Positions 21,403 through 35,134 of a stretch of 64,000 nt of DNA are shown one piece after another. Under the pieces are notes generated by a model. That model did no database searches. It was not told the DNA's origin and saw nothing but the letters and a program-made list of their open reading frames with translations. This stretch comes from Gyromitra esculenta (lineage: Eukaryota > Ascomycota > Pezizomycetes > Pezizales > Discinaceae). Within the stretch, counting starts at the first letter, position 1. Every line of letters begins with the position of its first letter. The stretch spans positions 1,881,149-1,945,148 of the forward strand of contig JBCAML010000004.1 in the NCBI GenBank assembly GCA_038503075.1, in the 5' to 3' direction. Position numbers and translations under genes: made by a program.

Positions 21403-24400
21403 GTGAAAGTGTAGCACTTTGTGGAATCTGCTTCTGACAGTTTTGTGGATATATCATGGGTATTTTCTTCGCCTGGTCCGAGTGGGAAAAAAAGTTTGGC
21501 GCTGGCTTTCCTTTTGAAGCATCTCATCTTTTTTCGCCCCAAATACTGTATTCGAACAAAAGTTCAAAACCCTTGTCGGACCAAAAATGTCAGGATTATC
21601 ATCTGCAGAGTGTATTTGCTTAATGGAACAAACAAAAATTCCAAATATCCGCTCGCGATATCGAGTGATGGTTCGTGACGAACCATTATCATGACCTTCC
21701 GAGATGGTGGAAATGATCTTGGCGGAGGTTCGGCAATCCCTTCCAAAGGGGGTTTTAATATAAACCACACTCATCTCTCCACCCCCTTACATATACAGCT
21801 AGTTCGTTACCTCGGGTTAGCACTCTATCTCGTCTCCGGAGACCCCTGCGTGCGTGATATTCTTATTATTAACTTACTATTCGGAAAATTTCCCCTTTCC
21901 CCGAATTATGTGATCATGCCTTCAAGCTAGTAGTCTTCGCATTGAAGGTTGGATTCTTATTGGTTAGGCCATTCCTATCTTATTTTAATACGACCTTAAT
22001 TCTTGGCTATTTGATATGTGCGGCTCAACCTCTTTCTTGCCTTTTTATATACTCGGGTCAAGGATAAAGTATTGGGGCTCACTAGGGTATCGCAGATCTG
22101 AGCAGCCACGGTAACTATCTGTTGCTCTTACCGTTTCCGTGCTGTGTTTCGCAATATTTTGCATCCTGCCGTGTTAGATATATTGGCTATAGTCATAGAT
22201 TATCACTCGCACGTTACTTCTCCAGTAGGCTATCGTGCGTTAAGGGTTAGCTACGGTTTTCTAACTGATAGACCTCTGCCGGGTATGAGAGATTATTGAT
22301 TAATGCCCCTACTGCATAACTATGTGTGAAGAAATGAAATGTTTGCGAGGTAATTCACGTAGAAGCAAAGATCGAGTGATTAGTGGTGATTAAGTGTCTG
22401 TAAGTGATCACACGTAGGCTAGGAACAGCACTTCGGGCGATTGGAGTTAGGTATGAGCTTTTCACTTGAACACAATCACGTCTAACGCAAGAGGCTTGTG
22501 TTTCTGGCAAGAGCACGTGCTTAGTGTTTATTGAGACCTTGATACTGCCAGTTGTTAATATCAAGTAACTAGTTAACCTGTATCCGAGGCGCTATGCCCA
22601 ACAGAGAAGCAGTCCTTTTTATTCCCCGACATCTAAAAAAGGGTAGGTACGTAAAGATGCAGATTGTGCCTTAATTAATCACGATAGGTTCTCACCTTAC
22701 CCCTTACCCGCGTCTTGGGCCAGGGCTTTTTTTTCTCTACTTATTAAATGTCTTAGCTTCGAACAACAAAATTTATTAACATAACTCAGGACGTAATGAG
22801 CCTAGTCCAACAGCCTTGATTTCTCTCTGATTCGCCTTCCTCGGCAGACTCGCATCCATCCGAATGCCAACAAACTCTGCCATTTCGATCGGTCAGATAA
22901 TCGACTATGGTCTCGAGCGTTTCGTCAATTCTGCGATCCGAGCGCAGTGATCATAGTTGAAATAGGGGTAGATCATAACTAGATGGGGAAACCACCGGCG
23001 GCGCCTTTAAGCACCTAAGTGACGCTATGTACGTCATTTCTATATCGCCTTTGTTATCTACCGTAAAGCTTACCCAGAATTTTCAGTTGTGTGGAGCTTT
23101 GTAGGTGTGCAGGCCAGAAGAGGCCACCGTGATGGAACGGTGGGCTGTGGGCAGGGGCGAATAGTTACCAACTTGAAACATAGTACTAAGGTTCTGGGCC
23201 ACAGCAGCTGGGGGGCCAGCTCGGTTAACTGGAGATAATTGAACAGCTGTTGGCTCTGAAATAGAGAGAAGCCGAAGAATACGGGGTTTCCCTCAAACAT
23301 GATTGCGGCTTCTGGAATTAGAGGTTCCAGTGATTAGTTAACATCTAAGCGAGCCTAATAATTTCGAATATTCGGGGATATACCTAGTAATATTACTATG
23401 TTGGAATCACATACCAGCTATCGTACAGAATTTAATTTTGGCGAGATAGCTATAGTAAGCTTATTATAGCACTGCTTTTACCGACTGTATCAGTCTCTGT
23501 GCCTAACTACATATATCTACTCAGATATGACAAGTCAGCAACCCCCGCGTGGTTTCTAGCCCTGGAGAGGAAGAAAGGAAATAGTATTCGCTTCAGTTGT
23601 ATACTTATCTTCTGATCTGAGTCACAATTATAGGTAAGCATGGTGATATCGTAGCTTTACTGCCGCCGGTGCTACGATGCACACATACTCTGTCGATCAT
23701 GATCGGACGAGAAGAAAAAGAAAGCAAGTCCATCTTGAGAAGGGGAACAAGGGGAGATTCTTGGGCGCACGTGTGTGTAGCCGGGGAGATGTGACGAAAC
23801 CATCGAATGCTGTTGAGGATTGAACCAGTATTACTGGTATGCTGGTTTACGGAAGTTGAACTAGAATTGTTACTCGAGCAAGATAGTGTTTGGAGGACCG
23901 GATTAATTATCTCCCGGATCGCCTCACGTGGTCCGAGACACGAGCGTATCTTATCTGATTCTGTTTTTTGGGTGGAGATCCTTGGACGAAAGCAGACACC
24001 GACAGATCCAGTGTACCACGGGCCACTGGTACCGCGCTGTGCGATTTGGAAAATACCCCAGGCGGATATCACGGCGAGGTGGTACCAAGATCTTGTGGGG
24101 GGGCCGAACGAATTGTTATCACAGAAATACTGAACTGCTCGTATATCATGACGCATTGGCTAAATCAACTGTCTCGGGCCACATTGCAAAACTTGCGGGG
24201 TACCTATTCACCGGCAAGGAGTGTTTTATTGAAAAACGACATGATCAATGAGAAAAGAGCATCAGATTTCCATCCAACTATCAGGTACGCAGTTTGATGC
24301 GGGCAAGCAGCAGATGTAGGCATGTACATGCATACATGCATACGTATGGTGGAGTACATGTGCGGTTGGTGCCGGAGAGCACATGCCCCTGGTGCGGTCG

Positions 24401-25353
24401 GCCCTGCACCCGATAAGACAACAAGGAGCCAAACTCACCTCCCCCAGCCAGCCCAGCTGCAACGACTGCCTTAACTTTTGCCGGCCTGTCAGCGTTAGAA
24501 GAAGCAAGGTGAAGAAGCTCTTCTCCACCAACGTGCGCACCGCATAGGTACCTAGCTGCTCTTTGCTCTGCTCTGCTTTGACCAGAGCCTGTCTCAGGCG
24601 GCTCTCCAGCTGCGCTGCGCTGTGTTATACTCCCCCCCAACTGGTACTGACTGCTATCGGCCCACGCACATTCCCATACCTCTTTGGCTCCTCTCGTACT
24701 CATTCCCATACATCGTATCATTTTATACCATATCTCGTATTTTTATTTATTTATTTTAGTTACTTACAGCGTGCTTTCGGACGTCTGTTCTCTTGTAGCT
24801 GTACTCCCCCGGTGGTGAGTTAGGGAATATGTAAGTGTACCTACCTACTACCTTACGTTCCCTTCCCCCGCCCCCCCCCTTTGTTCTTCCGCCTGGAAGA
24901 AAACACCCAACGAGAGAGCTCTTCCGCGTAGCTGCCCGGTTGAACCCCTCATTCGGATTATCCGCTTTTTTGTGGCTCCTCCAAACCCCCGCTAAATTTT
25001 TTCTTAAAGACTAAAATTATCCCCAATTTAAAATAAATAACTGAAGGAGAAGGCGAGGGAAATATAAAGTCAACAGCTTTGAGGGATTCCCGTAGGACCG
25101 TACGTTGAACTTATTCCCCCCAACGAAACCGTACGCGCTTCTTCTCGACAACGTTTTGGGTCCCCTGCTCCGTATGGAGGCTGCTCTGAACGTTAGGGAA
25201 CGTTGAATTTGTTCTTGTCCGGTATACCCCATGCCTGTACTTACTCTCCATTGGATTTTGTCCCCACATTTAAAACCACACCCTGCCTTGCCAAATAAAT
25301 CTCCGACTTCTGTCTGACTTTGCTCAGAGCCAATCTGGTCAGATTCGATCGCA
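21403..25353. other. Gene-poor intergenic region, about 4 kb
   Basis: No supported gene is present. The ORFs at 23605-24297 and 24281-24721 occupy both strands, lack recognisable motifs and end near low-complexity sequence. An alternating ATGCATAC-type stretch lies at about 24318-24350. The last kilobase before 25354 is CT-rich and is the likely promoter and 5' UTR of the RhoGAP gene. A short perfect hairpin (8-bp arms) at 21668-21686 is not enough to call a terminator or element. Confidence 0.4.
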
Positions 25354-28300
25354 ATGGCTACCCCTCCCCAGCAGTATCCTTTAGATGATCGAAGATCGCC
25401 TGGTGGCCCCAGAAAAGCACCCCATGCCTTGACGACTACCTTCTTCACGAAGCCAAAAAAATCCGGAGAACCCAAAAGCCCCACATTTGCGTCACCTGCT
25501 ACCCCGACCATCTCAATGAGGGGACCTAGCAACAGACAAGCTGTGTATTATGGAGACGGCGCCAGCGATTCAAGTGAAATGAGGTCTGAGCCTATCGGCA
25601 TTCCACAGTCCCCCAACGTTGCGTCGAACAGGCCAAAGAAACTTGCTCCCAACTCGTTCAATACACATTATCGGACTATATCAAGATCGATGAACGATCT
25701 GGGAAACATTTTCTCCCGCGGTCGATCTCCTCCAAATCGAGAACCTTCCCCACGGCGGGGTGGTGGTGGTGGACCGTTAAACCCGCTTCCGGAAGGAAGA
25801 CGAAAGGACAACCCCGAATCCCCTCGCCTCAGGGCAATAGAGAGTGGAAGTGTTCCGTCGATATCGGTGATGCAACATGGAGACCACGCTTCTAGGATTT
25901 TGAAGGAAGGTTGGATTAATATCATTGATTCAAATTCAGCTAAGAAAGGCCCTCTACGCGAGGCCTGGAAACTACAGTACGCTATAATAACGGATAGCTA
26001 TCTCGTGCTCTACAAGCCGCCTTCTAGCCTCCAGATTAGATCGTTTGATATCGCTGCAGTTCCAGCAAGCCCGCCAAGACCGCAGAGTGCTCCAGCTACC
26101 GCTGCAGCTACATTTAATGTGTCTACACTGCGGCATAAAAGCACCTCTAAGCATCCGGAGATTGTTATCACCGAGAAGGGAGAGATATTAGGTGGAACTG
26201 TCGAAGCTCTCTGTCATGAGCTCATGTTTACAGATAATAATCAATTCATACAAGGAGCGACTCGAACACTTGCTGGCTGGACTAGCCCCGAAACTGCCTT
26301 GGTCATAATTACAGAGCTTTCAACTTTAACGGATCTATCAGCCAGGATTGCGTGGGTTCTGACTCTTTTCATTGAGTCTGCTCCTGGGGCGCTTTTGGAG
26401 CCTGGCTGCTACAATGCTGCTCGACTTTTGCTCGAGAAAGGAATTACTCCACATAACCCTAGTCTTGCAAAAGACCTAAGAGCCGGGGTTGAAGCTCGGG
26501 CCACCCGACTACAAGAGGATCTAAGTCTTCCCGACGAGCTAGGTAAAGGTAAATATCACTCATAATTTTTCGCGTGGATCCTTCTTACTGATATTGTGGT
26601 AGAAAATTCGACCCCTAGTTCAGATATATTTAGCACGCTATCGACCTCTCTCCCTACTGATGAATTTATGCGAATAAACCCCGAAACGTTTGCTACTCAA
26701 GTACATCTCTTCCACCTGAAATATCTGAGAGCGTGGAATCCAGAGGATGATCTTTCGCTCCTTCTCGCATCTCCTCATTTATCCCCGGTTTCTCACAGGA
26801 ATCCATTAATATTCACCTCTGCTAATATACACTTCCTTGGAGAGCGGGTGCTTAGCCACGTTTTGACAGGGGATTCGACCACTAACTCGGTTGACCGACG
26901 TGCTACCGTTTTGTCCCAATGGCTCAAAGTCGGGATTTTACTTCGGAAGAAAGGTGACATGGTTGGTTACTTGGCAGTATTGATGGCAGTGCTTTCGCCC
27001 CCAATTCTTCGACTGCGCGAGACATGGAGTTTGCTCGACGATTCATTGATTGAAGAGATCGAGCAAGGTGCAAAGTTGATGCGGATTCTGGAGAGGAGGC
27101 GTCTTGATGAGAGTGGGACCTATGAAGAAGGTCGAATATTTGCTCCAAATTTGTCAGAAGAGGGCCTGTTGTTATCGGATATTGTGCCATATTTCGGAGA
27201 CCTGTGTCATTGTATGGATGAAGCATATTCGAGCCGTGTCCAGAATGTTGACTATCCTGGGTTTGTTCATGGGACGGATATTATCTTAAGATCGCTAGAA
27301 AGGTGGAGAGAAGACTGGGCTGATGCTTGTCTTGGTCTTGGTCTTGATAATAAGGAGAAGAGGGTCTCACAGGAGGAGGTGAGGCAATTACAACGATGCC
27401 TCTGTGCGTTGAATTCCAACAACCAAAACCCACCCTCCACCAACTCCACGGTGTTCTTCGATATGTCATTGGCCTGTGAACCGTCCTCAACGGGGATGTA
27501 TCTTCACTCACATTATCACCAACGCCTTCCTCTCAGCACCGGTGCCAATGTGCCCCTTGTATTTACAGATGTCCTTCCTAGCTTTTCTCTTTTTGATAGA
27601 GATGATACCCTGGCGATAACAGGCACCCTCCACAAAAAAACCCCAAGTTCTGGGTTGGCATCGCCGAGCTATGGTCCTGGACAACAACAAAGCCAGCAGC
27701 AGCAGCAACAGCCTGGGCTCTCTCAACCTAATCAGAATTTGAGGCCACCCACCTCCTCGGGACAACAAGCTCTTAGACGCACGCGCTCGTTCCCGCCGTC
27801 AAAAGATACTGCCCAGACAACTGGATACGATGAACTCGATTTTACGACAAGGGAACGGACGGCAGGGTTGCACGGGGGTGACAACGCAATGCTAAGAGCA
27901 ATTCGAGACGTCGCCGGCGTTGGACAACAATTGTTCTATTCGAAAGATGGCGAATTGGTGTTGAAGTCCATTACCGAAGACACGTATTCCTCAAGGCCTT
28001 CAAGCGTAATTGAAACCACTTCAAAAAGGGTGAGCGGAGCATCTAGGAGAATCTCGGAGCAAGCCTATAGTAATAGTGCCTCCCCTCGGGTTTCGACACA
28101 CGGTGAGGGAAGCGTTCCGCCAACGCCTATTCGTGATGGGTTCGTTTTTGATAATAGTCAATATCTTCCTGTTGTGCCGAAAGGAGGGACCCTTGAGAGA
28201 TTGGTAGATATTCTAGTCCTGGGCGTGGAAGATTTTAGTAAACGAATGAATGGCTCCGAGCGTAATTCTCCGGTGCCAGAGGGATCTCCTTTACTTCGTA

Positions 28301-31280
28301 TGAACATGGATGTTTTTACAATCACTTTCTTTGCTACATTTAGAAGGTAAGATTCAAATATTTTTTTACTATATGATTTATGTACAAACTTGCTAACTGA
28401 AAGTAGTTACTGTTCACCCATAGTTCTAATTGATTATCTGAAGAAACGTCTTCTTGGTTCAAAGTCGGCTGCAACATTATCTGACGACGAGAGCGACGAT
28501 GTTGTATTTCCAGACTGGACTGGTCCAGATAATGTTAGTCACGAACGCATAGACTGGAATCTTGTATCGAAGATACATATTGGGATTCTTGAGGCAATGA
28601 ACATTTGGATATCTGAGTTCTATATAGATTTCCATTCTGATCAGACTTTGTGGGATTCTTTCGTCTCCTTTTTAAGTATCGCGTCAAAGGAGCTGTCATA
28701 CTGGAGAACTCTTGGATCAGAGCACAGCTATCTGCGGAGGCAAGCTGATCAGATTAATAACCTTTGGCATGATATCCGGGCGAAATTTGGCCAACTCAGC
28801 TTTACGCCACTGCGATACCCAACTCCAACAACACCTACCCAAACCCCCGAAGAATTAGAGATACACTTTACAAGCGACATTTCTGTGATGGAGGATTTCG
28901 TTGACAAACTTGAGCGAAAAGTACGCGACTCATTTCGTATGGTGAAATTAGTTGATTGGATGGTAGCGTTTGAGATTTTTGAAACACAAAGTGCCGAACC
29001 TCTAGGATTCTTCGTTTCAAAGGTATCCCTTATGTCACACGACGAAGATGAAGTACTCCAGGATATCTTTTTCCTTCTGAACAACATTTGGCGGGGTAAT
29101 TCATCGATTCCGGTCCGGGACTCTCTCCCTAAGGCTCTGAAAGAGCTCTGCACGTTGCGTATTGAGATTACGAACTGGGTTCTTGCGCAAGTCGTCGACT
29201 TTCGACTTAACGCTGAGCGGCGAGCTCACCGTATATCGTTTCTCCTAAACTGTTTGGCAATATCTCGGAAGCGCATGTCCGGAATGGACTTATATGAAGA
29301 CTATAAAGCTGGAGCTCGTCAGCATGTACCCTCTTTTGTCGCCAGCGCCATTGCAGCAGCTTTAGTTCGTCCAGAAAGCCGATGCTTTAGTTATGCATGG
29401 CTTATGGCAGTACGAATGACTGTTGGAGCGATCAACCAAATCGATTCACTTGAAGCAATTATCCCTCAAGAGGTCGAAGGAGCCCAATGCACACAACCTA
29501 TGACTCCTTGCGCGGGTTGGATAATGGAACGTCTTCTCGAGATTGTTTGTTACGTGCCAAACATGGTTGTGGAGAATAACCGTCTCATCAACTTCGACAA
29601 ACGTCGCTATGTCTACAATTTCATAAACAACTTCACAAATGTCAGCTCTCAATCGCCGATCCAGGAGGGATTTCCCTTACCAAACACTCCTATCTCGTTA
29701 CCAGCTCCTCGCGGGTTTGATATACGGGCCATCAAGGAATTTTCCAATAGAGAAAATCAACCGATCAAGCAGACCAGGATTAAGGTTTTCTGGAGACTTC
29801 TGCATCAGGAACAAGAGAAACTTCGGCGTGACGCAAAACAACGTGACGCTATCGAGCGGATACAGCGGCAACAGCAACGTGCGGAGCATCGTCGCCAACC
29901 AACAGCTCTGAAACTGGAACCGGCTGATAAAAAGAGTGGAAGGAGGTTGGGCGTGAACTCCATCTTCAAAGCTGTGCGACCTATCTCGATGGCCCTGACA
30001 GGTGGATGGACGCCTCCTCAGTCATCTGCACGGATATTATCTCCCGGAGACTTGCCTCAACTGAAAGGTTTGGAGCATGGAAAAAAGCCCTCTGCAACAA
30101 TAGATCTGACGGTGGTGGCAAGTGTGTCCTGTCCCAAAAATACCCGTGATCGTTTCATGTGGAGAATCAGAACTGAAAACGGAACCTCCTATTTATTCCA
30201 AGCTACATCAGAGAAAGAATTGGAGGGATGGTTGAAAATAATTGCAAGTATTCGCGGGATCGCTGTTAGTGATGGTGGCGATTCTATTGATGGTCTCACG
30301 ATGATGTCTCAAAACCGTGTTCCCCAGCCAGTATTTGGGGTATCTCTAGAGGAGCTCTGCAGGCGGGACAGCGTGAAAGTACCGCTGGTGGTCGAGGCAT
30401 TGCTGGGGGAAATTGAACTACGAGGTGTGCATTTCATATATTCTTCTATTCCTCTTAATACTTTCTAATGGTTCTATGAACTAGGTATCGATGAGATTGG
30501 GATTTATCGGGTACCGGGGTCGCTTTCAAGCATCAATGCTTTAAAGATAGCCCTCGATTCTGGAGATGATGTACGGATGGATGACGATCGGTGGTACGAT
30601 ATTAATGCTATCGCAGGGGCATTCAAAATGTTCATGCGCGAGCTTCCGGATCGAGCATTGGGTGCTGAAGCTCTTGAAGAGCTCAAGAACTTGACTCGTG
30701 AGTATATATACCCACCTGAACCTACCGATTACCGATTCTAATCATGAAATAGTTGAGATCACGGATGACGATGAAAGGGCAGCCGCTTATCGTGAAGTGA
30801 TGTTGCGTTTACCTCCTTGCAACTATCATTTTCTTCGCCGTGTTTACTTGCACTTCTCTAGGTAGGTGTTTTGCCTTTCCACAAAAAGTCTCCCTTCGTC
30901 GCCGTTACTGATAGGACGAACCCCCGTTTAGGATTGCTGGTAATGCGTCTATTAATAAAATGCATGCAGTCAATCTTGCAATTGTTTTTGGAATGGGCCT
31001 CTCTCACACTTCCCCAAACATGCCGCTAGGAGTGTCCCCTGATTTGGGAATTTATCAAACGATGGTGAAAGTGTGGATCACGCACATGGATATCATATTT
31101 CCAGAGGTTGAAGATGACGACGATCGCGAATCAGTATCAGTCACACAAGCCGAATCGTTGGAAATTCATTCTTCCGAACCTTCGTCCCCAGCATTGGAAC
31201 ACGTTTCTACCAACTCCCCTAGGATGAGCATGGATGAAAAACGGCCGGAAGTGAGAAATATGGAGGGATTGGCGATTTGA
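25354..31280 (+). CDS. bem2: BEM2-type RhoGAP with PH and RasGEF-like domains
   Basis: Six exons: 25354..26548, 26603..28346, 28407..30424, 30485..30697, 30753..30861, 30932..31280. They sum to 5628 nt, or 1875 aa, phases consistent. A disordered Ser/Pro N-terminus leads into a split PH-like region (ILKEGWINII, AWKLQYAIITDSYLVLYK, about 180-290). A RasGEF-N module (GTLERLVDILVLG, DVFTITFFATFR) and a RasGEF-like helical domain (ITNWVLAQVVDFRLNAERRA) follow. A second PH (TVVASVSCPKN, EGWLKIIASIRG) precedes a C-terminal RhoGAP domain (FGVSLEELC, GIYRVPGSL with arginine finger R1661, FLRRVYLHFS, KMHAVNLAIVFG). The order matches yeast Bem2, a GAP for Rho/Cdc42 GTPases in polarity and cell-wall integrity. 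A Gln-rich run near residue 750 and an acidic tail are likely unstructured. Confidence 0.9.
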
Positions 31281-31987
31281 GAGGAGGTATCTTTTACTTG
31301 TTTTTTTTTCTATAGCGGTAGGGGTTCAAAAGTTTCGGGAGGATTTTTGATTTCATTTCTAGAGTATAATGGTCCCTATTTATCACTTATCAACAAAAAC
31401 GGAAAAACAAACGGCTGTTTGGCGTATTGAGGTATGGGTTATCTCACTACTACCTTATGAGGATATGTGTGGGATTAATTTTTCTTTGTTAATTTCTCCA
31501 TGAAACACAGCAGCCCACGCTCATTCGCAGTGCGTTGAGTCGAGGTATCTGGGTATTTCAAGTCGCTTTTCTGTTCCAGGGGACGACGATACATAGCATA
31601 GTGAGTAGGTGGGGTAATTGAGCAATCTAATACCCTTTAATCAGTACAATGTCATGTAAATATATTTTTCTGCCAAGTATTCTATTTAGGCGCTAGACAT
31701 CTCCATTTAAAATGTTAGTGAGCGCGGCTCATACTGAGCAGCAACGGAGGCGAAGGCGGTGCGCCAATGGGCTAGATGAGACCGCGCGATCGAAACTCTA
31801 TTATCCCCGTATCCAAACAACCCAAAGCAACACAGAAGTCAAAAGCAGTCCAGCATCCAAGCTTCTCATACTTCTGAACCCTCCACTCCAACACTCACTT
31901 ACCTGTCTTACAAGAAATACAAAGCTTGCCTTCCGTCCATATTCACTACTCTCCTTCCCTTTTAATCAATTATTCGTTGTTACCGTA
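31281..31987. other. Intergenic region between RhoGAP and HMG-box genes
   Basis: The 3' flank of the RhoGAP gene with T-runs near 31300 is followed by a promoter for the downstream gene on the same strand. The ORF 31712-32047 overlaps the true first exon in another frame and is not supported. Confidence 0.4.
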
Positions 31988-33102
31988 ATGCCCAAAGAAC
32001 ATAAACGTAGGAACCTCGCGAATTTTGCCCTGTCCAATCATAGCTAACGTCTCCCCGAAAGCCAAATCACCCGTTGGTCCTACACCTCCCCTGCCTGGCT
32101 CCGTCGAACAATCCTATCGCCAAAAATGTGTCGACTTGAAGAAGCGAATCAACGAAATCGAGTCATCGAATGATGTTCTGGTTGTGCGCATCCAGAGGGC
32201 GAGGCGTGGAATCCAGCGGATGAGGCTCGAACGGGCGTTTTTGCTTCAGCAACTCGAGCACCGTACTGATCCAAGGGTTGAAGATTCTGAGGGTAGCCCA
32301 AGCCCTCCTCCTACGGTACAGAGAGCTGCCTCGTAGTGTAATTTTGGAGCTGTTCACATACTGACGTTTCGCTAAAATATAGCCCAAAGAGAAGCCTCTT
32401 CGCACCAAACGCGCTCGAAAAGATCCTCCCCCTATGGACTCTCCTATGCGCCAGGTTTCGCCATCCCCGGGCCCTTCGAGGGATGGCGGAGAGAGCTACC
32501 CCTTTGTCGCGACCCATTTCACCTCCGTTAACACGGGTGAGGTCGACTCCCCTGGACTCGCTACTATGACGACCTTACCTGTTGCCATCCCCCCAAAGAC
32601 GGGGAAAGGTTCTCGTAACAAAGGTGGGCCAAAACGACCGCCGAACGCTTACATGATGTAAGTTTCGCACAAGGGGTTATACTTCTGGCAAAAGCATAAC
32701 TGTCGCTAACATGATGCAAGTTTCTGTGAAAAGGAGCGAGACGCAGTCCGTGAACGCGAGTCCAAAAAAGATGGATTCGACATGCACAAAGCTCTAGCTC
32801 AAGCGTGGCGTGACCTGAAATCGGACGGCCAAAAACCATATTTTATCGAGTACGAAAAAAACCGTGAAAAATATCTGGAGAAAGTTAATGATCTTAAAAG
32901 CGACGCCGACAGAGCCATAATGAGTGGTAATGGGGGCACTGGAAAACGGGGAGCCCGGGCGCTCTCTGCAGCTTCTTCTATTGTTCCCGCTTCTAACTAT
33001 GATGCCCCGCTTAGTCCTGCTCCAGGAAGTACAAATGATGAACAAGAGGACCCCCCCCAACAGCCAGGTGGTGGTGGGGGGTTCACAGCTGTCAACAGGT
33101 AA
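31988..33102 (+). CDS. nhp10: HMG-box protein, NHP10-like (INO80 complex)
   Basis: Proposed exons: 31988..32006, 32062..32315, 32383..32657, 32721..33102 (309 aa, phases consistent). The first exon is only 19 nt (MPKEHK...). Its acceptor may instead be at 32043, adding six residues; I prefer 32061 because a CTAAC branch site then sits inside the intron. An N-terminal coiled-coil-like segment (EQSYRQKCVDLKKRINEIE, RMRLERAFLLQQLEHR) is followed by a Pro-rich linker and one HMG box (KRPPNAYMIFCEKERD to KYLEKVNDLK), then a Gly/Pro-rich tail. A coiled coil plus a single HMG box is the layout of Nhp10, a DNA-binding subunit of the INO80 chromatin remodeller. Another single-HMG-box chromatin protein remains possible. 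It is a nuclear protein by family. Confidence 0.75.
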
Positions 33103-33512
33103 AATCTACTAGCTTCTCGTTTATCTATACTGTAGTAGTAATTGTGGGTGCATCATATTGTGGAGCGAGTTTTTTTTTCCTTTTTTTTCCTCAAAATTAT
33201 TTGTGTCCATGAGTTGTCTTGTCATCTTGAAAAATAGATCGTGCGATGTGTCCCTCGGGTTGGAATAATCTTTAACGTATCTCTTGAAGGGAAATTTACC
33301 TAAAACCAGTGTGCAAGGCCTGAGTTATTGTTTATATAGCTCTAATGCTCTAATATTATAAACATATTCGTTGTTGTGTAAACAGGAGGTCACGTGAAAA
33401 AACACGATCCAAGAGCTCATGACCCCCAACGACAGGGTAATTGAAGTGACGTACCTGCAGCTTCCCCTCCTCGAGCTTAGAGAAATCATATATCCTTAAC
33501 CATAATCCCAAA
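33103..33512. other. Short intergenic spacer
   Basis: The T-rich 3' flank of the HMG-box gene (T-runs near 33170-33195) is followed by the VMA13 promoter. No gene is seen. Confidence 0.4.
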
Positions 33513-35134
33513 ATGTCCCTCGATACACCAAAATACCTTGTAGAGCTTTTCTCGAACATTCGGGGACGCTCTATCGCTTGGGATGCACAGGTACGGGCTG
33601 GTCTTATCTCCGACTCGGACGTCAAGAAGTTCAAGGCCATTGATAAGGTCTCAAAAGAAAAGCAAGTCAACGCCGTTGAGAGGGACGTGGATGGCTATGC
33701 CTCACTTGTTCTAGGACCATACGGCGCATTGAAAAAAGCTACTGATGGCGAAAGAATGGACGTCGTGGCGTATATGCTGATATTATTAGAAGATTTGCTA
33801 GAGGGTACGATCCATCAACCCTACCAGCTCCATTCGTCAGACTTTAGTCAATTTGGACGTTTAGACTGAAGAAGTAAATGATAAACGAGTTTTCACTGAC
33901 ATAGAGCATTTGAATTAGGTGTTCCCACCTTTACAGGGTCTCTTCTGGCACTCCCTTCGCCGTTTTCTCATCTGCTTTCCCTCCTCTCACACAATGACGA
34001 AACTACTCGGCTCCTCAGCTCCTCGGTTCTCACAACTCTCCTTACTGCATCACTGAGAGCTTCAGCTAAACCTTCTCCTGATGCTAAAGCTGCCGTTCCT
34101 CAGTTATATCGCTTCCTCGCAAAGCTGACCAAATCCCCAGACGTCCATTTTCAAGATATAGCTATCCAGTCCTATGTATCTCTCTTAAGAAACACGTATG
34201 CTAGAACGGCCTTCTGGGATCTCGAGAAAGAGACTGTTGCACCTATTGTGAAGATATTGGAAACCGCAGGGGGGCAGAACGGAAATTCGAGCGAAAGAGG
34301 AAGCACTTTAGGCGGAGGTACTGGGGGTGTACAAGGCAGTGTTGGGCTTCAACTTTTGTACCACGTCTTACTCGTGATATGGGAATTGACCTTTGAGGAG
34401 ATCATTGCCGAGGAGATTAATCCGTGGGTCGTCCCAATCAATACACGTGTCTACCTTTCACAAAGACTATTCCTACCGTCGGTGAATTTGTGTGGGAACT
34501 TAGCTAACCCTTGGGAAATCCTTATAGTAAATACGATGTTATTCCACCTATAACAGAAATTCTACGATCCTCCCTAAAGGAGAAAATAACGCGCCTATCT
34601 CTTGCAACTCTCTCAAATCTTGCCACGAAATCGCCCTCAGTAAACCTCCCCCCGTTACTTCTCTCCAATGTTCTCCCATTCCTACAAACACTTTCGACGC
34701 GTTTCACGTCATCATCAGACCCCGATCTCACAGCAGATCTTCAAAATCTCATTGGCTCTTTAGAAAATTTCCAATCGTCACAAACGACCCTTTCCTCATA
34801 TCGCCTCGAGGTCCTTTCCGGTCACCTCCGTTGGTCACCTCCGCACCGCAACGAAGGCTTCTGGAAAAAACATAGTAGGGAGATACTGGAAGATATAGAG
34901 CTTGTGAAGGCGCTTGCTCGAGTCCTGAGCACCAGTCAAGATAAGACCGTTCTTGCCGTTGCTGCAAACGATGTTGGAGTCTTGGTGAGGGAAGTTCCGG
35001 GGAGCAAGAAGAAATGGGAAGAGCTTGGCGTGAAGAGTAAAGTTATGGAGTTGATGGGAGATAGTGATGCCGAAGTGAGGTATGAGGCGCTGAGGGCAGT
35101 GCAAGGGTTTTTGGCGAGTGCTTTTAGCGGTTAG
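33513..35134 (+). CDS. vma13: V-type ATPase V1 subunit H
   Basis: Three exons: 33513..33804, 33919..34423, 34528..35134 (467 aa; yeast Vma13 is 478). Family motifs include RSIAWDAQVRAGLIS near the N-terminus, YALxL-type HEAT-like helices, GVQGSVGLQLLYHVLLVIWEL, KYDVIPPITEILRSSLKEK rebuilt across the second junction, and the C-terminal HSREILEDIELVKALARVL with FWKKH before it. Subunit H bridges V1 to the stator and is needed for ATP-driven proton pumping at the vacuole, and for silencing free V1. The second intron uses a GTGGGT donor with a GCTAACC branch site, which is weaker than its neighbours, but the spliced sequence matches the family. The gene appears intact. Confidence 0.9.

Noticed and set aside
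21668..21686. Perfect 8-bp-arm hairpin ATGGTTCG-TGA-CGAACCAT
   Set aside because: Too short to separate from chance, with no U-run or gene context for a terminator.
23605..24297. Overlapping 100-180-aa ORFs on both strands
   Set aside because: No recognisable motif, no splice logic and no start context; likely chance ORFs in non-coding DNA.
24281..24721. 146-aa minus-strand ORF rich in Ala/Gly/Cys
   Set aside because: It overlaps low-complexity and alternating ATGCAT sequence in the RhoGAP upstream region and shows no domain.
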